This document shows, piece by piece, positions 45,236-54,119 of a stretch of 64,000 nt of DNA (positions are counted from its first letter, which is position 1; every line of letters begins with the position of its first letter). A model generated the notes under the pieces. It worked only from the letters and a program-made list of their open reading frames with translations. It had not been told where the DNA came from and ran no database searches. The stretch comes from Bacteroidota bacterium (GTDB lineage Bacteria; Bacteroidota; Bacteroidia; Chitinophagales; Chitinophagaceae). The stretch covers positions 161,088 to 225,087 of the forward strand of contig JAFEAF010000006.1 in the NCBI GenBank assembly GCA_018266555.1, written 5' to 3'. The position numbers and the translations under genes are program-made.

Positions 45236-45243
45236 TATTTTTG
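45236..45243 (+). promoter_or_regulatory. -7 box TATTTTTG for the LolC/E-like permease gene
   Basis: Exact TAnnTTTG, 19 nt before the TTG start at 45263; no clear -33. Confidence 0.5.
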
Positions 45244-45262
45244 AAAGGACAAATTATAGAAT

Positions 45263-46498
45263 TTGAAGGTTGCAAGCTTTATAGCAAATCGAATAGCATT
45301 CAATCAACAACGGTCCTTTTCCCGTTTTATCATTCGTCTGTCCATAGTGGCTACGGTTATCAGCGTGATGGTGATGGTAGTTACCCTGGCGCTTGCCAAC
45401 GGGTTCCAGGAAAAAGTGGCGGAAAAAATTTTTAGTTTTTGGGGGCATATCCGCATCCAGGAAAAACAGCCGGACAAAGCAGTGATTGCCGAAGAAACAC
45501 CCATTACCAAAAATGATTCGTTGGTTTTGGCAATAAAAAAAAATCCACAGGTAGTAAGTATTCACCCATTTGCCACGAAATATGCCATTCTGAAAACTAA
45601 AGATGAAATTGAAGGCGTATTACTGAAAGGATTGGACAGTACTTATGATTACAACCACCTGAAAGATTTTATGCAGCAGGGGCGATTTATTCATTTCAAT
45701 GATTCCACTTATAGCCGTGAGATCGTTATTTCATCTTATACTGCTGCTCAATTAAAGGCAAAATTAAATGACAGGATTTTGATATACTTTATCAGGCCGG
45801 ATGGCACATTAAGGCCCGATAAATTAACCATCACCGGGATTTATAAAACGGGGATTGAAGAATATGATAAAGTATTTGCTCTTGGCGATATAAAGCTCAT
45901 TCAGCGGCTCAATGATTGGAATGTGACAGATATCGGGGGCTATGAAATTTTTATTAAAGATTATAAACAGATCAATAAAGTTGCTGATGAAATTTACAAT
46001 TTGGATAAATTCCCGGCAACCTGGGATGCCAAAAGTGTGCGGGAAATCTCTCCGAATATTTTTGACTGGCTGAACATGCAGGATACCACCCGAAATGTGC
46101 TGATCGCATTCATGATCATTGTTGCGGTGATCAACCTCATCACCTGCCTCATCATTTTAGTATTAGAACGTATCCGGATGATCGGAATTTTAAAATCGCT
46201 TGGCGCAACCAACTGGACTGTGCAGAAAATTTTTTTGCGTCATTCAGTCATCATCACCATCACGGGTATATTAATAGGGACAGCATTAGCATTAGGTTTT
46301 TTGTATTTGCAGGAAGCCACCGGTTTCATCAAACTAAAGGAAGAGGCATATTATCTCAGCACTGCTGCGGTAAAAATTATATGGTGGCAGGTAGGTGCTA
46401 TCTGCCTGGGTACCCTTATCATTTGTTTTTTAGTGCTGATGATCCCGTCCTACCTTGTAAGAAAAATACAACCGGTAAAAGCGATCCAGTTCAGGTAA
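45263..46498 (+). CDS. ABC transporter permease, LolC/LolE-like (FtsX/MacB fold)
   Basis: 411 residues from a TTG start. One N-terminal membrane helix (about 24-46), a large periplasmic domain (about 50-270) and three C-terminal helices (about 273-295, 322-345, 370-395) with the FtsX-type motif RIRMIGILKSLGATNWTVQKIF. In Bacteroidota such stand-alone proteins are annotated as lipoprotein-releasing permeases; the ATPase LolD is not adjacent. It likely extracts lipoproteins to LolA, which is also encoded in this window (53350-54000). Confidence 0.88.
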   Translation: MKVASFIANRIAFNQQRSFSRFIIRLSIVATVISVMVMVVTLALANGFQEKVAEKIFSFWGHIRIQEKQPDKAVIAEETPITKNDSLVLAIKKNPQVVSIHPFATKYAILKTKDEIEGVLLKGLDSTYDYNHLKDFMQQGRFIHFNDSTYSREIVISSYTAAQLKAKLNDRILIYFIRPDGTLRPDKLTITGIYKTGIEEYDKVFALGDIKLIQRLNDWNVTDIGGYEIFIKDYKQINKVADEIYNLDKFPATWDAKSVREISPNIFDWLNMQDTTRNVLIAFMIIVAVINLITCLIILVLERIRMIGILKSLGATNWTVQKIFLRHSVIITITGILIGTALALGFLYLQEATGFIKLKEEAYYLSTAAVKIIWWQVGAICLGTLIICFLVLMIPSYLVRKIQPVKAIQFR

Positions 46499-46587
46499 GC
46501 AATATTCATGGAAACCGGGATATAATTTTTGTAAATTAATTATCTTACGCATGACATTGATGCGGGTCAAATTCTAAAGCATATAAA

Positions 46588-47229
46588 ATGCCTGATATCT
46601 ATTGCACCGGTAATCCTATGGTTTCCGTTATTATGGCATCCTATAACAGGGCCCAATACCTGAACCGAAGTATTACTTCCTTTATCAATCAGTCTTACAA
46701 AGATTGTGAATTGATTGTTGTGGACGATGGAAGCCTGGACAATACATTTGAGGTAGTAAACGGGTTTATGAAATGGCATGATAATATCCGTTACCTAAAA
46801 CATACAAACCGGAAACTCTCCCTTACTAAAAATGCAGGTATCAAAGCAGCAGCAGGGAAATATATTGCATTCCTGGATAGTGACGATGAATACAAACCAG
46901 GCTACCTGTTAAAAAGAGTGGAGTATATGAATACCCATGAAGATGTTGACTTGCTTGAAGGAGGGGCCATAATCATTGGCGACCCATTCGTAAAAGATAA
47001 AAATGATTTGTCTAAAAAAATTCATTTATCAGATTGTATTATCGGCCCCACACTTTTTGGTAAAACGGAAGTCTTTATTACATTAAATGGATTCGATAAA
47101 AATATTTTTTACAGCGAGGATAGTGTTTTTTGGGAAAAAGCCGAGAAAATATTCCATGTTGAAAAATTTAACTTACCCGGTTATATTTATTACCGGGATA
47201 CACCGGGAAGCATTTGCAATTCGATTTGA
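46588..47229 (+). CDS. Family 2 glycosyltransferase
   Basis: 213 residues. GT-A fold start VSVIMASYNRAQYLNRSI, donor-site VVDDGSLDNT (about 51-60), KNAGIKAAAGKYIAFLDSDD with the DXD-type metal site, and a late ED acceptor pair in YSEDSVFW. No membrane helix, so a cytoplasmic enzyme using a nucleotide sugar; the length is short, just the catalytic domain. It stands alone, with no other polysaccharide genes nearby. ATG 46618 is an alternative start. Confidence 0.93.
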   Translation: MPDIYCTGNPMVSVIMASYNRAQYLNRSITSFINQSYKDCELIVVDDGSLDNTFEVVNGFMKWHDNIRYLKHTNRKLSLTKNAGIKAAAGKYIAFLDSDDEYKPGYLLKRVEYMNTHEDVDLLEGGAIIIGDPFVKDKNDLSKKIHLSDCIIGPTLFGKTEVFITLNGFDKNIFYSEDSVFWEKAEKIFHVEKFNLPGYIYYRDTPGSICNSI

Positions 47230-47318
47230 CTGAAAAACAAATCTTTCAGTGTTTGAGCAATTAATAATTATATATTTCTTCATTTCTTATTATCTATTTG
47301 ACAACAGAATAAAATTCA

Positions 47319-47348
47319 TTGAGCAGGAAACAGATTAAAGTACCTTTG
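47319..47348 (+). promoter_or_regulatory. Consensus promoter for the SMUG-like glycosylase/DUF488 pair
   Basis: TTG (47319-47321), 19 nt, then TACCTTTG (47341-47348), an exact TAnnTTTG. The predicted start near 47353 leaves a leader of about 60 nt to the ATG at 47412. Confidence 0.65.
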
Positions 47349-47411
47349 TAATGCTTTAAATGATAGGTCTGACTTATCACTCCCTCTGCTCCACGGTTCC
47401 GTTTCACTAAT

Positions 47412-48128
47412 ATGAATATACAAGACCCTACAATGAAAAAAAGCTTTGCAGATAAGGTTATTGATTTTAACCGCCGGTTACAGTTCAAAGGCAAACTGCC
47501 GGCCGGTTTCAGCGTTATAAACCCTTACATGGACAATCCCGAAACGATGAATGTTATGAAAAAGTTTTATTACAAATTTTATAATGACTACCTGACCCGG
47601 AAGTTTATAATAGGCATTAACCCGAGCCGACATGGGGCCGGTGTCACGGGTGTTCCGTTTACAGATACAAAAAGGTTGGAAACAGTTTGTGGTATCAAAA
47701 TGTATTCCTCTTATACACATGAAGTCTCCTCTGTTTTTATGTATGATATGATTGAAAAATTTGGCGGGCCTGAAAATTTTTTCAGGCTATTTTATATAAA
47801 CTCTCCATTTCCTTTGGCGATCACCCGTACCGCAAGGTCAGGAAAATGGCTTAATGCCAATTATTATGACGATCCCTCCCTTTTTGATTCTGTAAAAGAT
47901 TTTATGATATCGTCTTTAAAAAAACATATCAGTATGGGATTGGATCAATCAGAAGTTTTTGTATTAGGAAAGAAAAATGCCGGCTTCATCCAGAAGTTGA
48001 ATGCTGAAGCGAAACTATTTGAGAAAATAACAAGCCTGGAACATCCGAGGTTTATACAGCAATACAAATTCAAAGAAAGATGGCAGTATATTGATAACTT
48101 TATTTCCATACTTAGTAACTATAAATGA
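47412..48128 (+). CDS. Uracil-DNA-glycosylase-fold protein, SMUG2-like (DUF4918)
   Basis: 238 residues. The motif GINPSRHGAGVTGVPFTDTK (about 68-87) corresponds to the uracil-pocket loop of SMUG enzymes (GMNPGPFGMxQTGVPFG), and SLEHPRFI near the C-terminus to the HPSP DNA-intercalation loop. The protein should excise damaged bases such as uracil or hydroxymethyluracil from DNA; changes in both motifs leave the exact substrate open. It overlaps the DUF488 gene in an ATGA arrangement, so the pair is co-translated. Confidence 0.85.
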   Translation: MNIQDPTMKKSFADKVIDFNRRLQFKGKLPAGFSVINPYMDNPETMNVMKKFYYKFYNDYLTRKFIIGINPSRHGAGVTGVPFTDTKRLETVCGIKMYSSYTHEVSSVFMYDMIEKFGGPENFFRLFYINSPFPLAITRTARSGKWLNANYYDDPSLFDSVKDFMISSLKKHISMGLDQSEVFVLGKKNAGFIQKLNAEAKLFEKITSLEHPRFIQQYKFKERWQYIDNFISILSNYK

Positions 48129-48661
48129 TAAAACAGGAAAAGCATATCATTTATACCATTGGACATTCTACCCGTAGTAACAAAGAATTCCTGGCCATGC
48201 TCCATTCATTTGAAATAAAAATATTGGTTGATATCCGAAGCCTGCCCGGCTCCCGGAAATTCCCACAGTTTAATAAAGAAAACTTAGAAATTTCATTGAA
48301 AAGATCCGGTATTCAATATATACACCTTCCCGGGCTTGGCGGGCGAAGAAAAGTAAAAAAAGATTCAAAAAATACAAGATGGAAAAAAGCTCCATTCAGA
48401 GCTTATGCAGATTATATGGAGACGGAGGAATTTAAAAAAGCTATCACAGAACTGGAACAAATTGCTTTGATGCAACCTACTGTATATATGTGCTCCGAAG
48501 CAGTCTGGTGGAGGTGCCACCGTTCTCTAGTTTCGGATTTCCTGAAAGCAAAAGGCTGGAAGGTATTTCATATTATGTTTATCGGAAAAGCGAATGAACA
48601 TGTTTACACAGCGCCGGCAAGAATAGTGGATGGTAATGTATTATACACAGAAGAAATTTAA
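48125..48661 (+). CDS. DUF488-family protein
   Basis: 178 residues. DUF488 motifs: IYTIGHSTRSNKEF at the start, LVDIRSLPGSRKFPQFN (about 34-50), YIHLPGLGGRR and VYMCSEAVWWRCHRSLV with the conserved Cys and His. Small cytoplasmic protein, function unknown, often near DNA-repair or stress genes. The 4-bp overlap with the SMUG-like gene suggests a shared role in nucleic-acid maintenance. Confidence 0.93.
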   Translation: MIKQEKHIIYTIGHSTRSNKEFLAMLHSFEIKILVDIRSLPGSRKFPQFNKENLEISLKRSGIQYIHLPGLGGRRKVKKDSKNTRWKKAPFRAYADYMETEEFKKAITELEQIALMQPTVYMCSEAVWWRCHRSLVSDFLKAKGWKVFHIMFIGKANEHVYTAPARIVDGNVLYTEEI

Positions 48662-48875
48662 TTTTAGGGAACTAATATTTGTCTGATACATGCACAGCCC
48701 CTTGAATAATTATAAAAACCATTTCTAATTAAAATCAGCAGACTGATATTTAACTGATGAGAATATTTTGAATTTTTTATATTATGATGAACTGTATCCA
48801 TCTTTTTTATTGGAATACAGAAGAGTTTAAGTAATCAGTACCGATAAATTTACCATTCCATTCAATACTACTTTT

Positions 48876-50339
48876 TTAACGAATAAGAGTAACAGTTCCT
48901 TTTAATACCAGGCTATTGTTTTTAAATGTTACAACATAAGCATACACCCCGGCTGGCTGAAGTACTCCTTGAACTGTTCCATCCCAGGATACCACTGCGG
49001 ATGAAACATGATAGACTAATTGGCCCCAGCGGTTAAATACATTTACGGTCCCTCCAAAAGAAGGATCTAAATAAGGTATTTCCCAGCGATCATTTTTCCC
49101 ATCCCCATTGGGAGTAAATGCTGTAGGGACAAAAATTCCCGAAACTACTTTTATGTTTGCCATATCAGCATTCATGCATCCCCATGAAGATGTAGCCGTC
49201 AGAGTATAAGTGATATCAGCCGGCGGTGAAACAGTTGGGTTTAACTGATGTATATCACTAATAAATTGATCAGGAGACCATGTGTAAGTCACCTGTTCGC
49301 CATTTGCCATACCAGATAAAGTAATGGGTTTATTAATCAACATAATTCTATCGGGGCCTGCATTTACTTCTGGTTTCGGATGAATGTTTAACTTCAATAC
49401 ACCGGAAGCAATCTTGCATGAACTGATATTGGCAACGCTGGCTTCAATAACGGTAAACCTGTACCAGTAATTTCCGGTAGTATGAAGACCGGGTGTCTGG
49501 TAACTTTGAGAAACTGCACCCGGAATATCTGTCCAAGTAATACCATTATCCGTACTCAATTGCCATTGGTATAACGGAGAAATATAACCGGAAGTAGTAG
49601 TGGCATTAAAGGTGTATGAATAACTCTTATCATCAGTTTCACATACATTAACCGTATCCGTGTTTAATCCAGAGATGTTTGCAGTAATTTTTGAACCACA
49701 GGGCCGGAAGGTAATATCATCCAGCGCAAGATCATTGCCTACTCCACCCGGAGCATGGTTGGTAATTCGTAATACAATGACCGGGTTATTGACCGGAGTT
49801 GTAAAAATGAGGCCATATTGATTCCATTGTGGCGCAGAAGTAACAGGAATATCTCCCGTACTAAATGAATTCAGAACCGTACCCCCGGGTGTTTCCACAC
49901 TGAAAGTAAGATTTGGGAGTATGCTGTTAAATACATTCATAACATTCATAACCCAGGCTGCGAATTCGTAAGTGGTGTTTGGGCATAGATCTGCTACGGT
50001 AGTCAGAAAGAAATCTCCCGGTTGATATGAGGCATTAACCAGCAAAAAAGATCCTCCGCCGGTATGATCCGATAAAACGTTATGCCAGGTATTACCAAAA
50101 CAGTTGGAAGTAGAAGGAGTGATTGTGTAATAACCATCGTTAGGACAGGTAGAATATGTATAGGTATAACTTGCTGTTGGCACATAAGGGCTGCTGCCAC
50201 TGCCGGAGCCAAATGTAATATCCACCACAGGATCTCCGAAACTGCCATTACAAAGCTGTGCTTGTACCGGGGATGATACTATCGCAATAACTAATATCAG
50301 TAAATATTTAAAATGGCAAAATCTTTTTAACACACCCAT
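48876..50339 (-). CDS. Secreted T9SS type B sorted protein (CHU_C) with PKD-like region
   Basis: 487 residues with signal peptide (LLILVIAIVSSPVQA). The N-terminal half looks like a ligand-binding beta-sandwich (YEFAAWVMNV; NDLALDDITFRPC); an Ig/PKD-like stretch follows (PEVNAGPDRIMLINKPITLSG). The C-terminal 80-90 residues are the gliding-motility-type CHU_C domain: VPTAFTPNGDGKNDRW, FNRWGQLVYH, WDGTVQGVLQPAGVYAYVV. Such ends direct secretion through T9SS and surface attachment. Probably an adhesin-like surface protein. The 214-bp gap to the DUF488 gene holds only a weak inverted repeat (48792-48820). Confidence 0.9.
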   Translation of the reverse strand: MGVLKRFCHFKYLLILVIAIVSSPVQAQLCNGSFGDPVVDITFGSGSGSSPYVPTASYTYTYSTCPNDGYYTITPSTSNCFGNTWHNVLSDHTGGGSFLLVNASYQPGDFFLTTVADLCPNTTYEFAAWVMNVMNVFNSILPNLTFSVETPGGTVLNSFSTGDIPVTSAPQWNQYGLIFTTPVNNPVIVLRITNHAPGGVGNDLALDDITFRPCGSKITANISGLNTDTVNVCETDDKSYSYTFNATTTSGYISPLYQWQLSTDNGITWTDIPGAVSQSYQTPGLHTTGNYWYRFTVIEASVANISSCKIASGVLKLNIHPKPEVNAGPDRIMLINKPITLSGMANGEQVTYTWSPDQFISDIHQLNPTVSPPADITYTLTATSSWGCMNADMANIKVVSGIFVPTAFTPNGDGKNDRWEIPYLDPSFGGTVNVFNRWGQLVYHVSSAVVSWDGTVQGVLQPAGVYAYVVTFKNNSLVLKGTVTLIR

Positions 50340-50405
50340 TCCTTGCGCAACAGTTTTTTTTGGCTAAATAAAGTTCAATGTACAAAATAATCAGAGTTGT
50401 TTGAT

Positions 50406-50430
50406 TGTCCCAACCGGTTAAACCGGGACA
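50406..50430. repeat. Imperfect inverted repeat in the 50340-50858 non-coding stretch
   Basis: TGTCCC (50406-50411) and GGGACA (50425-50430) flank a 13-nt spacer that itself contains AACCGGTT. It may be a stem-loop or an operator between the T9SS cargo gene and the small lipoprotein gene. I see no coding sequence in the rest of this 519-bp stretch, only the -7 box at 50716-50723. Confidence 0.35.
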
Positions 50431-50715
50431 TATACAATAAAAGCATAATGACAATTTTTGTTTTTTCAATCCACCTGGCTATCAGTTCCAAAGATTTACT
50501 TCAACGATTCTATTTACAGGATAATGCTGCAATACAAGATGAATCACAAAGATGTTGCCGCTCCAATATGAATTGTTGATGTTAGTACTTAAACCAATTC
50601 GATCAAAACAAGTGCATTCCAACTACAGTGTAAAGTTTTCATATTTTTTCCGGATCAGGTTTTAACCTGATGTTAATTAATCATGTTATATATCCATCAG
50701 CCTCACCATCTCAAA

Positions 50716-50723
50716 TACCTTTG
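50716..50723 (+). promoter_or_regulatory. -7 box TACCTTTG upstream of the small lipoprotein gene
   Basis: Exact TAnnTTTG match; it would give a leader of about 130 nt before the ATG at 50859. No strong -33. Confidence 0.4.
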
Positions 50724-50858
50724 CATAAATATTGGTTATGAAATGAACCTTAAAATTATCGAGCTATTATAACAACAGGCGATGAAAATTTTATGGCGAA
50801 TTTTCTGCCCGTCTGGTCAGGCGGCCAGGTGAAAAATAAAACAATAAAAAATATACAC

Positions 50859-51134
50859 ATGAAAAAAACAATTTTAGCAGTATCCTTTCTTGTTTCAGGC
50901 TTCCTTTTCTCCTGCAATAATGGAAATAATACGGCAAATAATATGGCCGGTGATACTACATTTAACCAGAACCCAACGATGGTTGAAAGAGATTCAGCAA
51001 TTTTAAGTGATGATTCGGCTACTGTAAAAACTGCAGTTGGTTCCAATGACGAGGAACGTAATGCCATCATTCAAGAAAATAAAGAAGCTCAGAAGCTTAA
51101 AACGGATGAATTAAAACAAAAAGAAAAACAATAG
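50859..51134 (+). CDS. Small lipoprotein (91 aa)
   Basis: 91 residues from ATG 50859. A lipoprotein signal ends GFLFSC (Cys19), then an Asn/Asp/Thr-rich linker and a charged C-terminal helix (IIQENKEAQKLKTDELKQKE). No family recognised. Upstream in-frame codons exist, but only this start makes a proper signal sequence. The 264-bp gap downstream (51135-51398) shows nothing I can name. Confidence 0.8.
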   Translation: MKKTILAVSFLVSGFLFSCNNGNNTANNMAGDTTFNQNPTMVERDSAILSDDSATVKTAVGSNDEERNAIIQENKEAQKLKTDELKQKEKQ

Positions 51135-51398
51135 CTGATCAAGGTTATTCTCTGCCATAAAATTTAATGTAGAATTTCCAATAAATAAGAGCGCCGCAAT
51201 TTTTCACAGTAAAAGCTGCAAAATATCAGAGGCATTTAAAATGCAGCACAAAATCACTAATCAGCAGAATTAGATTTTTTCTATAGCGAAATATTATCCT
51301 GCTTCTTCATCAATGCGGTATTTCGATACCTAAAGCTTCCAAAACTTATTTCAGAGATATAAAGTGAGATGGTATTTATTTTTTAAAAACCCGGCATC

Positions 51399-52340
51399 TT
51401 ATTTTAAATTCTCCAGCATGTCCAGAGTCATAGCCGGAAGATCATATTCTTCTTTCCAGCCCCAGTCTTTCCGGGCTACAGCATCATCAATACTTTCCGG
51501 CCAGCTTTCGGCAATAGGCTGACGATAATCCGGTTTATAAGAAATGGCAAATCCCCGAATATGCTTTTTTATTTCAGCAGCAATCTCTTTTGGTGAAAAA
51601 CTCATGCCTGATAAGTTATAGGAAGTACGGACAGAGATCTTATCCGCAGGCGCTTCCATCAATTCTATTGTGGCACGGATGGCATCGGGCATATACATCA
51701 TCGGCAGATAAGTATCTTCTTTCAGAAAACATTCATATTTTTTATGTTCCAGCGCTTCATGAAAAATTTCCACCGCATAATCCGTAGTACCCCCACCCGG
51801 AGCGGATTTATAAGAAATCAATCCGGGGTAACGCAGGCTTCGTACATCCACTCCATACCGGTGATGATAATAATTGCACCAGAACTCACCGGCATATTTG
51901 CTGATACCATAAACCGTAGTGGGTTCTATAATAGTTTGCTGCGGGCAATTTTTTTTTGGCGATGTCGGGCCAAAAACAGCAATGGAAGATGGCCAATAAA
52001 TTTTATGCAATTTTTCTTCCCGGGCCAGTTCCAGCACATTCAGCAATCCCTGCATATTCAGGTGCCAGGCCAGGTTCGGATTTTTTTCGCCGGTAGCGGA
52101 AAGAATAGCTGCTAATAAATATATCTGCGTTACATTCTGACGGATCACCTGCACATGCAGCATTTCCCGGTTCATCACATCCAGGCTTACATAAGGCCCG
52201 GTTCCTTTCAGTAATTCGTTTTCTTCCCGGAGATCAGAAGCAACAACATTATTATTTCCATACATTTTCCGCAGTGCAAGCGTTAGTTCCACTCCTATTT
52301 GCCCGGAAGCGCCGATGACAAGAATTTTTTCTTTTATCAT
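51399..52340 (-). CDS. L-threonine 3-dehydrogenase-type SDR (NAD-dependent epimerase/dehydratase family)
   Basis: 313 residues. Rossmann start ILVIGASGQIGVELTLAL, the catalytic Ser in YWPSSIAVFGP and the YxxxK pair YGISK, plus DTYLPMMYMPDAIRATIELM, a segment characteristic of the short-chain threonine dehydrogenases. It would convert L-threonine to 2-amino-3-ketobutyrate with NAD+ in the cytoplasm. No glycine C-acetyltransferase gene is adjacent. It is divergent from kdsA. Confidence 0.85.
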   Translation of the reverse strand: MIKEKILVIGASGQIGVELTLALRKMYGNNNVVASDLREENELLKGTGPYVSLDVMNREMLHVQVIRQNVTQIYLLAAILSATGEKNPNLAWHLNMQGLLNVLELAREEKLHKIYWPSSIAVFGPTSPKKNCPQQTIIEPTTVYGISKYAGEFWCNYYHHRYGVDVRSLRYPGLISYKSAPGGGTTDYAVEIFHEALEHKKYECFLKEDTYLPMMYMPDAIRATIELMEAPADKISVRTSYNLSGMSFSPKEIAAEIKKHIRGFAISYKPDYRQPIAESWPESIDDAVARKDWGWKEEYDLPAMTLDMLENLK

Positions 52341-52350
52341 AACGATGAAG

Positions 52351-52405
52351 AGGATTCAAGGTTCAGGAAACAAGTATCAAGATACAAGGAACAAGTATCA
52401 GGATT
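52351..52405. repeat. Degenerate short-period intergenic repeat (CAAGTATCA/CAAGGAACA type)
   Basis: About 55 bp of related words: TTCAAGGTTCAGGAA, CAAGTATCAAGATACAAG, GAACAAGTATCAGGATT. It lies in the divergent region between the threonine-dehydrogenase gene and kdsA and carries no stable reading frame. Confidence 0.6.
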
Positions 52406-52511
52406 GATAACAATTTGGAATGCAAAATACAGGAAAATGCTCAAGCAATCCAACTGTAGTTTCACGATATTATATTCTGAATTTCTGGGCTCAATCTTCA
52501 ATCTTAGAATT

Positions 52512-52519
52512 TATCTTTG
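52512..52519 (+). promoter_or_regulatory. -7 box TATCTTTG directly upstream of kdsA
   Basis: Exact TAnnTTTG match ending 4 nt before the ATG at 52524; predicts a leaderless mRNA and excludes the longer in-frame extension to 52299 as the translated start. Confidence 0.55.
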
Positions 52520-52523
52520 CCGG

Positions 52524-53345
52524 ATGGAAGCATTTCTCAAAAACCTTTTTGCAGATCAGCAATACAATGAAAAAAGCTTTTTCCTGATTGCCGGTCCCTG
52601 CGTGGTTGAAAATGAAACACTGCTAATGGAAGTGGCAGAAAAAGTATCCGCAAGTTGTAAAAAACTAGGTATCCCTTATATTTTTAAATCCTCTTACAGA
52701 AAAGCTAACCGTACCAGCAGCACATCTTTTACCGGCATTGGTGATGTAGCCGCATTGAAATTACTTCAGGCTGTTTCAAAGAAATATTCATTGCCCGTAG
52801 TTACAGATATTCATTCCGAGCCGGAAGCGGCATTGGCGGCGAAGTATGTGGATGTTTTACAAATACCTGCTTTTCTCTGCCGGCAAACGGAATTACTTAT
52901 TGCAGCTGCAAACACAGGAAAGATTGTCAATGTAAAAAAAGGTCAGTTTGTAAGTGGCGAAGCCATGAAGTTTGCCGTAGATAAAATTTATAAAGCAGGA
53001 AATAAAAAAGTAATGTTGACGGAGAGAGGCACCACATTCGGATACCAGGATCTTGTAGTGGATTATAGAAATATACCCATCATGCAATCACACGGAGTAC
53101 CGGTGGTGATGGATGTAACACATTCCTTGCAGCAGCCAAACCAGTCGTCAGGAATCACAGGAGGCAACCCTCAGATGATAAGCACCATTGCTAAAGCTGC
53201 AATAGCAGCAGGCGCCGATGGAATTTTTATTGAAACCCATCCTGATCCATCAAAGGCATTAAGCGACGGTGCTAATATGTTGCGATTAGAACTTTTGGAA
53301 AATTTACTGGAGCAATTAATTAAAATCAGAAAAGCGGTGCTGTAA
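52524..53345 (+). CDS. kdsA: 3-deoxy-8-phosphooctulonate (Kdo-8-P) synthase
   Basis: 273 residues, the normal size. Motifs: FLIAGPCVVENE, the KSSYRKANRTS phosphoenolpyruvate/arabinose-5-phosphate site, TDIHSEPEA, QIPAFLCRQTELL, KKGQFVSG, TERGTTFGY and DVTHSLQQPN. It condenses arabinose-5-phosphate with PEP to make Kdo-8-P for the lipopolysaccharide inner core. Start set at ATG 52524 by family length. It converges on lolA with only 4 bp between the stops. Confidence 0.97.
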   Translation: MEAFLKNLFADQQYNEKSFFLIAGPCVVENETLLMEVAEKVSASCKKLGIPYIFKSSYRKANRTSSTSFTGIGDVAALKLLQAVSKKYSLPVVTDIHSEPEAALAAKYVDVLQIPAFLCRQTELLIAAANTGKIVNVKKGQFVSGEAMKFAVDKIYKAGNKKVMLTERGTTFGYQDLVVDYRNIPIMQSHGVPVVMDVTHSLQQPNQSSGITGGNPQMISTIAKAAIAAGADGIFIETHPDPSKALSDGANMLRLELLENLLEQLIKIRKAVL

Positions 53346-53349
53346 ATTT

Positions 53350-54000
53350 TTACTGCAAATCCACTACCTCAACGCCCGGGTATTTACTTTTATCAAACAC
53401 AAACATTTTATCGTCCATCGGCTTATTGGTCTTAAGGCTGGTCACGGTGTAGCTGTACCGGTCGCCTGTTTTTTCCAATACTTTGGTACTATATATATTT
53501 TTTGCATTTTTATCTACAAGCAAATACACAGTATGGAATGATTTGCTTTTGTCGGTGGGTGTCATTTGAATTTCCTGCAGGGTTTTATTCCCCTGTTTTT
53601 TCACCCCATTCAACGTATATAAAAAATCTTTGTCATAAAAATTGGTAAATAATTTTTGCGGCGTGATGGTTCCGCTGGCAGCATCCAATTTGCTTATGGT
53701 AACTTCATTAGTGGATTTGTCATAGTTCCAGACGGTAGTCCCATCGCAATAAATTTCCTGTCCGTTAAAACTGACCCGGTACTTTGTTCCTTTCATGCTT
53801 ACTGTTCCATTTTTGCTGGACAAAATTTTACCATCCGCATTTTGAACACTGTAAGAAAAAGTAGCCTCAACTGTTTTAAAGGATTTAAACCTGGCGCTGA
53901 CCCCGTCTAATATTTTTTTGGCATCAGGATCATTTTTTTGAGCTCCTGCTACCATTCCAAAAATCAGCAATAAGCTAAGTGAATAGAGATTCTTCATCAT
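53350..54000 (-). CDS. lolA: Outer-membrane lipoprotein carrier protein LolA family
   Basis: 216 residues with signal peptide (MMKNLYSLSLLLIFGMVAGA). LolA-like half-barrel features: DGVSARFKSFKTVEATFSY, GTKYRVSFNGQEIYCDGTTVWNY (split by strands), LFTNFYDKDFLY and a late KYPGVEVVDL. It carries lipoproteins across the periplasm. Placed 119 bp after ftsK on the same strand, an order seen in other Bacteroidota. A TATATTTG box lies at 54043-54050. Confidence 0.9.
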   Translation of the reverse strand: MMKNLYSLSLLLIFGMVAGAQKNDPDAKKILDGVSARFKSFKTVEATFSYSVQNADGKILSSKNGTVSMKGTKYRVSFNGQEIYCDGTTVWNYDKSTNEVTISKLDAASGTITPQKLFTNFYDKDFLYTLNGVKKQGNKTLQEIQMTPTDKSKSFHTVYLLVDKNAKNIYSTKVLEKTGDRYSYTVTSLKTNKPMDDKMFVFDKSKYPGVEVVDLQ

Positions 54001-54042
54001 TGTTTTTTTCTAAGACGATTATTTTCATGAGTAACTGGCGGG

Positions 54043-54050
54043 CAAATATA
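54043..54050 (-). promoter_or_regulatory. -7 box TATATTTG for lolA
   Basis: Exact TAnnTTTG on the minus strand about 43 nt before the lolA ATG, so lolA can be transcribed independently of ftsK. Confidence 0.5.
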
Positions 54051-54119
54051 ATGTAATTGCTAAAATAGGATAAATTCAAGCCCTGGTGAGTTGCAAATAA
54101 GATGGTTCTTAACAGAATT

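Noticed and set aside
50397..50579. 60-codon frame in the non-coding stretch before the small lipoprotein gene
   Set aside because: No signal, domain or coding-like composition; overlaps an inverted repeat.
52299..52523. 74-codon N-terminal extension of kdsA
   Set aside because: It exceeds the family length, overlaps the divergent gene and passes through a low-complexity repeat; a -7 box sits right before ATG 52524.
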